Shown here: positions 8,253 through 15,577 of the stretch, in pieces
How positions within the stretch are numbered: the first letter of the stretch is position 1
Layout: each line of letters begins with the position of its first letter
DNA from: DATJLY01 sp963773665
Lineage (GTDB): Bacteria > Pseudomonadota > Alphaproteobacteria > ATCC43930 > CGMCC-115725
Assembly: GCA_963773665.1 (NCBI GenBank)
Contig: CAVZBZ010000001.1
Coordinates: 992,001-1,056,000 of the forward strand
Direction of reading: 5' to 3'
Length of the DNA stretch: 64,000 bases
Notes under the pieces: generated by a model
Database searches by the model: none
Seen by the model: only the letters and a program-made list of their open reading frames with translations
What the model was told of the DNA's origin: nothing
Position numbers and translations under genes: made by a program

Positions 8253-9353
8253 ATGGTCGAAGTTCTGGTCGAGGCGGATGCGGTGCTGCGGGCGGTGGCG
8301 GTGGCGCTCGACCCGGCCACGTCCGAGGAGCACCGCCGCGCCGTCGCCGACTGGTACAGCTTCGACGAGCCGGATTTTCTCGGCTGGCTCGCGCGCCTGC
8401 AGCAGCAGCTTCCGGGGCTCTACCCCGCCAAGGTGGCATTCGCGCGCGACGAGGCGGACATGCGGGTGAAGATCGTCTCGGCCGACGCGCTCGTGGTCGA
8501 GGGTTTTCGCGTCGGCGCCGAGGAATTGCGTCCTGCGCGAAACCTCAAGATCGTGCAAAAATTCGGCGGGCTGGCGCACAACATCGACGCCGCCGCGTGT
8601 TTTGCCGCGGGCGTGTCGGTCGAGGTGCAGCGCCGCCGCGTCAACGTCGCCGTGGCGGAACAGGCGCTGGCGCTGATGCTGGCGCTGGCAAAGCGCGTGC
8701 CGGAGCTCTCGGGCCTCGTGACGGAAGCCGCCTTGCGCGCGGCGGGATACGATCCGCGGCCGTTCGACCGGCGCTATACCGGCAATTCCAACTTCGCGCG
8801 GATAAGCGGCCTGCGCACGCTGTCGGGCGCGGTTTTGGGCATCGTCGGCATGGGCGAGATCGGGCGCGAGATCGCGGCGCGCGCGGCCGCCTTCGGCATG
8901 ACCGTGCTCTATCACCAGAGGAACCGCATCCACCCGCTCGACGAGGCTGCGCTCAAGGCGCGCCATGTCGGGCTCGACGCGCTCATGGAGCAGGCGGATT
9001 ACATCACGCCGGCGCTGCCCTTGAACAATTCTACGCGCGGCATCGTCGGACCCGCGCAGCTCGCGCGCGTCAAGCCGGGCGCGATGCTCGTCAACGTCGC
9101 GCGCGCGGAGCTCGTGGATCACGACTCTCTGGTCGCGGCGCTCCAAAGCGGGCGGCTCGCGGGCTTCGCGCTCGACGTGGGCTACCAGGAGCCGACGCCG
9201 GCGGCCGAGCCGCTCCTCGCCATGAAGCGCGGCAACGTCATCCTGATGCCGCACACGGCGCCGGCCGAGCGCAAGAACAATCTCGACGACCTTGCCGAGA
9301 TGTGCCTGAAGCTGTGGCGCGGCGTGACAGGGCCCCGTGTCGCGCGCGCGTGA
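8253..9353 (+). CDS. D-2-hydroxyacid dehydrogenase family (NAD-dependent)
   Basis: This 366-residue protein is of the D-isomer-specific 2-hydroxyacid dehydrogenase family. The NAD-binding GIVGMGEIGRE lies near residues 195-205, and the catalytic triad is R284 (VNVARAEL), E313 (YQEPTP) and H334 (MPHTAP). It would interconvert a 2-oxoacid and a D-2-hydroxyacid in the cytoplasm. The N-terminal 65 residues are longer and less typical than in lactate or phosphoglycerate dehydrogenases. It is divergent from the oxygenase alpha gene and 41 bp upstream of the LLM oxidoreductase gene, so it probably belongs to the same catabolic neighbourhood. Confidence 0.88.
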   Translation: MVEVLVEADAVLRAVAVALDPATSEEHRRAVADWYSFDEPDFLGWLARLQQQLPGLYPAKVAFARDEADMRVKIVSADALVVEGFRVGAEELRPARNLKIVQKFGGLAHNIDAAACFAAGVSVEVQRRRVNVAVAEQALALMLALAKRVPELSGLVTEAALRAAGYDPRPFDRRYTGNSNFARISGLRTLSGAVLGIVGMGEIGREIAARAAAFGMTVLYHQRNRIHPLDEAALKARHVGLDALMEQADYITPALPLNNSTRGIVGPAQLARVKPGAMLVNVARAELVDHDSLVAALQSGRLAGFALDVGYQEPTPAAEPLLAMKRGNVILMPHTAPAERKNNLDDLAEMCLKLWRGVTGPRVARA

Positions 9354-9394
9354 TTCGTGCTAGGACAGGCCCGACATTTGACCGGAATGGACGC

Positions 9395-10429
9395 ATGAAA
9401 TTCTCGCTGTTCGACCACGTCGATCGCTCGGACGCGCCGCTGGCAAAGCAGTTCGACGAGCGCCTCGCCTTCGTCGCGGCCGCCGACGAAGCCGGTTTCT
9501 ATGCCTATCACGTGGCCGAACATCACGCGACGCCGCTCAACATGGTGCCGGTGCCGGGGGTCTATCTCGGCGCCGTCGCGCGCGCGACGAAGCGCCTGAG
9601 GATCGGGCCGCTCGTTTATCTCCTGCCGCTTTACTCGCCGTTGCGGCTCGTCGAGGAGATCGCGATGCTCGATCACCTCTCGCACGGGCGGATCGAGGTC
9701 GGCATCGGCCGCGGCGTTTCGGCCTACGAGCTCAACTACCACAAGATCGACACCGAGACGGCGCGCTCGGTCTTCGTCAACGCGTTCGAATGCGTCTATG
9801 CCGGGCTGACGCACGAGCGGCTGACCTATCACGGCAAGCATTTCAATTACGACAACGTGCCGATGGAGCTGCGGCCGCTGCAGCTGCCGTGCCCGCCGAT
9901 CTGGTATCCCTCGTCGAACGAGACCGGCGCCGCCTGGGGCGGCGAGCGCGGGCTCCATTTCTCGACCTTGGGCAGCGTCGAGCGCGCCAGCGCCTGCGTT
10001 GCATCCTATAAGCAGGCGCTGGCAAAGCGCGGGGGTCCGCTTCAGCCCAAGCCCGAATTCCCGGGCGGCGCCGTCATCGGCGTCAACCGCCAGGCCGTCA
10101 TCGCCGACACGGTCGAGGACGCGAGGAAGATCGCCAAGCCCGCCTTCGACCGCTGGTATTCGAGCCTGACCAAGCTCGAGCGCGAGAACGTGTCGGGGCC
10201 GCGCTATGTCCATCACGTGACCGGCGACATGGAGTCGGCCATGAAAAACGGGCAGCTCATCGTCGGCTCGCCCGAGACGGCGGCAGCCGAAATTGCCCGC
10301 CAAGCCAAGGCGATCGGCGTCAACTACATGAATTTCAGCCTGTTCTTCGGCACCATGCCGCTCGAGCATGCGCTCCGCTCGCTCACGCTTTTGGCGCGCG
10401 AGGTGATGCCGAAGGTCGCCAGCCTCTAG
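9395..10429 (+). CDS. LLM class flavin-dependent oxidoreductase
   Basis: The 344-residue protein has the luciferase-like monooxygenase TIM barrel. Markers are FDHVDRSD at the start, YHVAEHHATPLNMVP, LLPLYSPLRLVEEIAMLDHL and GRIEVGIGRGVSAYE, then the late GSPETAAAEI. Such enzymes use reduced FMN or F420 to oxidise or cleave small molecules. The ATG at 9395 gives the family-typical MKFSLFD start; an ATG nine bases earlier is out of frame. The 3' end overlaps the convergent acyl-CoA-synthetase-like gene by 47 bp. No flavin reductase is seen beside it. The substrate is unknown. Confidence 0.88.
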   Translation: MKFSLFDHVDRSDAPLAKQFDERLAFVAAADEAGFYAYHVAEHHATPLNMVPVPGVYLGAVARATKRLRIGPLVYLLPLYSPLRLVEEIAMLDHLSHGRIEVGIGRGVSAYELNYHKIDTETARSVFVNAFECVYAGLTHERLTYHGKHFNYDNVPMELRPLQLPCPPIWYPSSNETGAAWGGERGLHFSTLGSVERASACVASYKQALAKRGGPLQPKPEFPGGAVIGVNRQAVIADTVEDARKIAKPAFDRWYSSLTKLERENVSGPRYVHHVTGDMESAMKNGQLIVGSPETAAAEIARQAKAIGVNYMNFSLFFGTMPLEHALRSLTLLAREVMPKVASL

Positions 10430-11994
10430 ACGCGCGGTAGCGCTGCTCCGGCGCGGCCGGGCCCGGCGCGGCAATCTTCTCGAGCACGATGTCGCGCAGC
10501 CGCAGGCGGTCGGGCTTGCCGCCCGGAAGCTTCGGCAGGGTGTCGGCAAAGAGGATCCGGTCGGGCAATTTCTCGGGCGTGAGGTTCGCGCGGCAGTGCT
10601 TCGCCAAGTCTTCACGGTTCGTGCCGGCGCTGGCCACGACCACCGCGACCAGCTCCTCGCCGACGCGCGGCGACGGCACGCCTAACGCCGCCGCTTCGCG
10701 CACGCCGGGAAAGCGCGCGATCACGTCTTCGATGTCGCCGGGAAACAACTCGATGCCCGAGCGCCGAATCAGCTCCGCCGCGCGGCCGCGGAGAGAGAGA
10801 TATCCGTCCGCATCGAAATAGCCGAGCTCGCCGGGATAGTACCATCCGCCCTCGATCCGCTCGGTTTCGTCCATCTCGCCGAGGCTGAAGAACTCCTTGG
10901 CGTTGGCGGCGCTGCGGCAGCGCACACGGCCGACGACGCCGTTCGGACAGGCTGCGCCGGACGCATCGACGATCTCGACCTCGATGTTCGCGACCGGGCG
11001 GCCGACGGTTCCGGCCTTCGCCTCGATCTCGTGCGGCCGCAGGCAAGAGATCGTGCCGATCGCCGACGTGCCGTAATTGTCGTAGAAATTCGGCGTGACC
11101 CGCCGAACGATGGCGCGCTTCTCCTCGGCGTAAAGCGGCGTTCCCGCCGAGATGAGCGCCCGCACCCGCGGCAACAGCAGACCCTCGGCCGGAGCGGCCG
11201 CGAGGAAGGCGCGACACATGTTCGCCGTCGCGGCGAGCGCCGCATTGTCCCAGGCCGTCACGGCCTTGATGAAATCGATCGGATGCGCGAATTCGGGCAG
11301 CAGCACGACCGGGCCGCCGCACGTGAGCTGCGCGAGGAGACGGCGGAAGAAGGCCGAATTGGCGATGCTGGCGGTGAGGAGGAAATTGGCGGGGTTGTCG
11401 GGCGCATGGATCGCGGTCGCGAACACGTCCTCGTAAACGAGGTTGCGATCGAAAATCATGCGGTGGGTCGCGACGACGGCCCTCGGCGTGCCGGTGCTGC
11501 CCGAGCTCAGCGTCAGGATCTGGAGCTGTTCGGCTTTCGCGGCGGCACGGTGGTCGCCGGTCCGGCGCTCAACGAGCGCGCGCCAGCCCGCATCGACGCG
11601 CACGCTCGCAATTCCGGGGGGCGCCGGCGCCACGGCTTCGATGAAGAGCTTCGCGATGGCGAGGCGCTGCAGCCATCCCGAAATCGGGCCGAGTTGCGGA
11701 GCTGTAGTGGATTTCCGTAAGCGTCGCTCCCGCCCGCAGCAGGCCGAGCATGAGGACGACATGGTCCACGCCGCTGCTCAGATTGACGCCGACACGGTCG
11801 CCGATGCCGATGCCGATGTCATGCAGATAGACGCTGGTCTTCGCAACAAGCTCGGCGAGCGCGCGATAGGTCAAAATCGTCGGCCCGTCGATGACGGCCG
11901 GCCAGTCGGGCCGGTTCGCCGCGTGCGCGAACAGCGGATCGCTCAGATTTTCCCACGGCGCCGACATGCCCCGTTTGAAGCGCAACGGGGTCAT
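10383..11994 (-). CDS. AMP-dependent acyl-CoA synthetase-like gene, frame broken near 11694
   Basis: This is a class I adenylate-forming enzyme that would activate a carboxylic acid to its CoA thioester. The N-terminal part (from the ATG at 11994, or 11967 with MSAPWENL) reads through LLRAGATLTEIHYSSA. The rest lies in the next frame, with the P-loop SSGSTGTPRAVV, YDNYGTSAIG, YYPGELGYFDADGYLSLRGR and the C-terminal GGKPDRLR holding the catalytic Lys. Removing one of the two T at 11694-11695 joins the frames as IHYSSALGPISGW. It lies 34 bp after the second oxygenase beta gene, so it may activate the same aromatic acid. Either a sequencing insertion or a real pseudogene is possible. Confidence 0.8.
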
Positions 11995-12028
11995 GCACGC
12001 AAGGCGGAAGGTCTCCGTCCAAGGCGCA

Positions 12029-12502
12029 TCAAAACGGCAGCACCAGCCCTTCGAGCTCCGCATCGCAATTGACGAGATCGACGCGCTTCCACGCGATGGC
12101 GATGGATGTTCCGCGCGCGACCAGGCGATGGCGGCATGTGGCGGCGAAGAGACGCTGCGCGTTGCGGCGGTATTCGACCATGAGAAGCTTCGAGCGCGTC
12201 ACCAGCGCATCGGCTGCGGACTCTTCCGCCGTCACGTTGGCGACCATGCGGCTGGCGCGGGCGGGCGGGGTCTGCGCGTGGATGTTGGGATTGGCAAGAC
12301 GCCGCACCCGCGTTTCGAGAAGCCGCCGGTCGTCGTAGATGAGCGAAACCGTATCGTGCGGGTTGTCCTGTCCCGGCATGCTCGGGACCCAGTACCACGC
12401 ATCCTCGGTGAAGAGCGCGAGCCAGTCGTCGAAGCGGCCCTCGTCGAGGAGGCGCGCTTCGTGCAGGAGGAAGCGCTCGGCCGCGGCGAGGTCGAGGCTC
12501 AC
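12029..12502 (-). CDS. Aromatic-ring-hydroxylating dioxygenase, beta subunit (second copy)
   Basis: This 157-residue small subunit has the NTF2-like fold and resembles the first beta subunit: LLDEGRFDDWLALFTEDAWYW is the diagnostic N-terminal stretch (about residues 18-38), then RMVANVTAEE and AIAWKRVDLVN near the end. Its ATG overlaps the alpha stop by 4 bp (ATGA), so the pair is translated together. The second pair is clearly diverged from the first, so it probably has a different substrate or is an old duplication. Confidence 0.9.
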   Translation of the reverse strand: MSLDLAAAERFLLHEARLLDEGRFDDWLALFTEDAWYWVPSMPGQDNPHDTVSLIYDDRRLLETRVRRLANPNIHAQTPPARASRMVANVTAEESAADALVTRSKLLMVEYRRNAQRLFAATCRHRLVARGTSIAIAWKRVDLVNCDAELEGLVLPF

Positions 12503-13815
12503 GGCGCCGCAATCATGTAGCCGAGCCAGGCGTCGAACATGTTGCGGATGAAGATCTCGCTCGTCGAATTGAGGCCGCGCCTGCCGCCGTCGTCACTCTC
12601 TTCGTCCGTCGCAAAGCCGCGCCCGATCTGCAGCCACTCGGCGCCTTCGCTCGAAAGCCCCATGCGGATGCGGTTGTAGGTTTCGAGATCGTCGGTGAGC
12701 ACGAGCGAGCCGGTGCCGTTCACGGTGTTGGCGAAGGCGACGGTGCGGCGGAAGAACGCGGGCGGCGCGCCCTTCAAGCGGAAATTATAGGTATAGACCA
12801 CAGTGCGCGACGGCGTCAGCGGATGGACGATGCGCAGCTGCTGGAACTGGCTCATGAAGGAGAGGTTGGGATAGACGTTGCTGTTCCAGCGCCGCACGTC
12901 GAGGATTTCGCGCGTGCGCGCTGCGCCGTGGCGTGATTCCAGTGTGGCGATGTAGTCGCGGAACTCTGCGTCCTCGAGCGCCGCCACGAGCTTGGCGTCG
13001 TCGTGATAGTCGCCGAGATAGGAATGGCCCCGCCCGTAGGTCCAGATGCCGACCTGCGATTCCCAGAAACTGTAGGGCGCGCCGTTCTGCCGCATCTGGC
13101 GGATCGCGATCTCGCCGGCGCCGTCCGAGGGCACGTTGTCGGACTGCGCGCGCGCCGCCTCGATCGAGGATTGATGGACGAAGACCGGATGCGCCGCATC
13201 GCACAGATTCTCGAGATAGAGTTTCCAGTTGCCGTCATAGGCGTGCTTGAAAACGCCGCCCGCGACCTCGATTTCGCCGTCGGGCGCGCGGTCCACCATG
13301 TCGTCGAACGATTTCGTCATCGGCCCCAGGAATTCCTCGAGGCTTGGGCCGGTGGCCGCGAGCGTCGCAAAGACGAAGCCGCGGTAGCTGGCCGAGCGCG
13401 CTTCGTTCATCGAAACGAGGCGATCGGCCGGGTCGAAATCGCCGGGATAGCCGTTCAAAAGCGGCGCCGATTTGAGCCGCCCGTCGGTCGCATAGGTCCA
13501 GCCGTGATAGCAGCAGCGGAATTCCTGGGCATGGCCCGACTCGGCCGCCACCACCATCGCGCCGCGGTGGGCACACTGGTTGTGGAGGACGCGCACGCCG
13601 CCGTCCGCCTGCCGCACCATGAGCATCGGTTTCAAACCGATGCGCGTCTGGCAGAAATCGCCGGACTGCGGCACCTGGCTTTCATGGCCGACATAGATCC
13701 AGGCGCGGCCGAAGATGCGTTCCATCTCGAGCGCAAAAATCCCGGGATCGGTGTAGAGCGAGCGATGGACGCGCCCAGGCAGGATGCGCGCGCGAAGCTC
13801 GGATGCGGTGACCAT
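12499..13815 (-). CDS. Rieske ring-hydroxylating oxygenase, alpha subunit (second copy)
   Basis: The product has 438 residues with an intact Rieske centre, C81-x-H83-x17-C101-x2-H104, and a mononuclear iron site in CDAAHPVFVH (His209, His214; Asp206 bridges to the Rieske domain in this family). It is the catalytic half of a second alpha/beta oxygenase. The gene order alpha, beta, AMP-ligase-like suggests a transcript for an aromatic acid. No reductase or ferredoxin gene is in the window. The 62-bp gap to the next divergent gene probably holds the promoters of both. Confidence 0.92.
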   Translation of the reverse strand: MVTASELRARILPGRVHRSLYTDPGIFALEMERIFGRAWIYVGHESQVPQSGDFCQTRIGLKPMLMVRQADGGVRVLHNQCAHRGAMVVAAESGHAQEFRCCYHGWTYATDGRLKSAPLLNGYPGDFDPADRLVSMNEARSASYRGFVFATLAATGPSLEEFLGPMTKSFDDMVDRAPDGEIEVAGGVFKHAYDGNWKLYLENLCDAAHPVFVHQSSIEAARAQSDNVPSDGAGEIAIRQMRQNGAPYSFWESQVGIWTYGRGHSYLGDYHDDAKLVAALEDAEFRDYIATLESRHGAARTREILDVRRWNSNVYPNLSFMSQFQQLRIVHPLTPSRTVVYTYNFRLKGAPPAFFRRTVAFANTVNGTGSLVLTDDLETYNRIRMGLSSEGAEWLQIGRGFATDEESDDGGRRGLNSTSEIFIRNMFDAWLGYMIAAP

Positions 13816-13877
13816 CGCGCGATGTTAGCCCAAGCCGGCGCGCGATAGAATGAGGCGAGCCGAGCGGGAGTAGCGAC

Positions 13878-14168
13878 ATGCGCGCGCCCAAGGACAAGCC
13901 CAAGACCTTCGCGTTCCACTGGGGCAGCGGCATCGTCGCGGAGGAGGTGCAGATCGCGACGGCGCACCACCGCCCCACCATCCAGCTTCTGCAATTCACC
14001 GACGGCGCCGCCAAGGGCAGCTACGAGATCCGGTTCTGCTTCTACGACCATCGCGGCCGGTTCCAGCGGTCGCCCCTCATCATCGACGAGGGCGACCTTG
14101 CGCCACTGCGCCGCGCGCTCGACGCGGCGCCGCGCCTGAAGCGTCTCATCGGAAAACTCGCCAAGTGA
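13878..14168 (+). CDS. Conserved small protein of unknown function
   Basis: This 96-residue cytoplasmic protein has no signal peptide or membrane segment and no motif I recognise. It reads like a small beta-rich fold (FHWGSGIVAEEVQIAT, then YEIRFCFYDHRGRFQRSP) followed by a charged helix ending KRLIGKLAK. It overlaps the dinB start by 4 bp (GTGA), so it is co-translated with the polymerase, and codon use matches its neighbours. A link to DNA damage tolerance is suggested only by this coupling. Confidence 0.7.
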   Translation: MRAPKDKPKTFAFHWGSGIVAEEVQIATAHHRPTIQLLQFTDGAAKGSYEIRFCFYDHRGRFQRSPLIIDEGDLAPLRRALDAAPRLKRLIGKLAK

Positions 14169-15364
14169 CGGGCGCGCCGACGCGGCTCTGCCGGGATTGC
14201 GGCCGGCTCGACGAGGCGATGCCGCACGCGGCCGAGACCTGCCCGGCCTGCGGCTCGGCCCGGATCGTGGCGCACGCGGAGCTGGCGCACCTCGCCATCG
14301 CGCATGTCGATTGCGACGCGTTCTATGCGAGCGTCGAAAAGCGCGACCGGCCGGAGCTGGCCGAGACGCCGGTGATCGTCGGCGGCAGTTTGCGCGGCGT
14401 GGTCTTGACCTGCTGCTACGTGGCGCGGCGCTCGGGCGTGCGCTCGGCGATGGCGATGGCGCATGCCGTGCGGCTGTGCCCCGACGCCACCGTGATCCGG
14501 CCCGACATGGAGAAGTACCGCCGCGAATCGCGCAGGATCCGCGAGCTGATGGAGCAGGTCTCGCCGGTCGTGGAGCCGGTCTCGATCGACGAGGCCTATC
14601 TCGATTTGACGCAGGCGATGGCAAGCGAGCCGCCGGCGCGCGCGCTGGCACGGTTGGCACTCCTCATTGAGCGGCGGGTCGGCGTCACCGTGTCGATCGG
14701 CCTCGCCGCCAACAAGATGCTGGCCAAGGTCGCGAGCGATCTCGGCAAGCCGCGGGGCTTCCGCATCATCGGGGCTGGCGATGCGGCCGCGGTGCTCGGG
14801 CCGATGAAGGTGCGCGTGCTGCCGGGCGTGGGGCCGGTCACGGCGCAGAAACTCGAGGCGCTGGGTTTTTCGACGGTCGCCGATCTGCGCACCGCGCCGG
14901 CGCAGGAGCTGGTGCACCGCTTCGGGCGCTGGGGCGAGCGGCTCGTGCGCTATGCCGCCGGCGAGGACGGGCGCCGCGTCGGCGACGGCAGCAGGCGCGC
15001 GGTCACGGTCGGGGCCGAGCGCACGTTCGAACGCGACCTCAAAGACCTCGCCGAGATCGAGCCGGTGCTGGCGCAGCTTTGCACCCGCGTCGCCGAGCGC
15101 CTCGAACGATCCGGCCTCGCGGCGACCAGCCTGACCCTAAAGCTCCGCCGCGCCGACCGGCATACCACGACGCACGCCTGCCGGCCGCACGACCCGACGC
15201 TCAAGGCCGAGACCATTCTGGCCACCGTGCGCCCGGTGCTGGCCCGCCACCTCGACGGTGCCCGCTACCGCCTGGTCGGCGTCACCGCCCACGACCTGGT
15301 CCCCGCCACGCGCGCCGACCCGCCCGACCTTTTCGAGAAAGATCAAGCAATTTCAACGCAGTAG
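14165..15364 (+). CDS. dinB: DNA polymerase IV (Y-family) with N-terminal zinc ribbon
   Basis: This 399-residue translesion polymerase copies past damaged bases. Catalytic acidic residues are in HVDCDAFYASVEKRD and VSIDEAYLDLT; the thumb HhH segment is VLPGVGPVTAQKLEALG. The first 35 residues form a C-x2-C...C-x2-C ribbon (LCRDCG, TCPACG), a known alphaproteobacterial variant. The C-terminal DPPDLFE resembles a beta-clamp-binding motif. The start is a GTG overlapping the upstream stop, with no ATG closer. No LexA box was found upstream. It ends just before a run of short repeats. Confidence 0.93.
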   Translation: MTGAPTRLCRDCGRLDEAMPHAAETCPACGSARIVAHAELAHLAIAHVDCDAFYASVEKRDRPELAETPVIVGGSLRGVVLTCCYVARRSGVRSAMAMAHAVRLCPDATVIRPDMEKYRRESRRIRELMEQVSPVVEPVSIDEAYLDLTQAMASEPPARALARLALLIERRVGVTVSIGLAANKMLAKVASDLGKPRGFRIIGAGDAAAVLGPMKVRVLPGVGPVTAQKLEALGFSTVADLRTAPAQELVHRFGRWGERLVRYAAGEDGRRVGDGSRRAVTVGAERTFERDLKDLAEIEPVLAQLCTRVAERLERSGLAATSLTLKLRRADRHTTTHACRPHDPTLKAETILATVRPVLARHLDGARYRLVGVTAHDLVPATRADPPDLFEKDQAISTQ

Positions 15365-15366
15365 AT

Positions 15367-15474
15367 GAAATTGGCTTCGTTCGGCAATTCAGGCCCGCGA
15401 CTGGAAATTGGGTTCGTTCGGTAATTTTGATCTTCAGCGCGGGCGACCCGCGAAATTGGGTTCGTTCGGCAAAA
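15367..15474. repeat. Three near-identical 23-bp direct repeats
   Basis: Three copies of a 23-bp unit with core AAATTGGGTTCGTTCGG lie at 15367-15389, 15404-15426 and 15452-15474. They differ by one to three bases and start 37 and 48 bp apart. Read on the minus strand each encodes RTNPIS or NEANFI-like peptides, but no real gene is seen. The spacing is irregular and there are only three copies, so this is not a CRISPR. It directly follows the dinB stop. Confidence 0.7.
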
Positions 15475-15484
15475 TGGCGCTGTC

Positions 15485-15546
15485 GCTGCGAGCGCAGCAA
15501 AGCAATCTCGCGGATTGCTTCGTCGCTCCGTTCCTCGCAATGGCAA
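15485..15546. repeat. Dispersed palindromic repeat, family A (copy 1)
   Basis: A stem AAGCAATC (15500-15507) pairs with GATTGCTT (15513-15520) around a 5-base loop, followed by GTCGCTCCG...CTCGCAATG. The same element recurs near 21.7, 43.7 and 46.8 kb. It lies between the convergent dinB and molybdoenzyme genes, where it could act as a transcription barrier, but no T-tract follows. Confidence 0.7.
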
Positions 15547-15577
15547 TGAACGTAAGTAGCGTACATGACTTGCGGCG

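Noticed and set aside
15367..15474. CRISPR array
   Set aside because: Only three copies with unequal spacing of 14 and 25 bases between units, no cas genes, and one unit diverged at its end.
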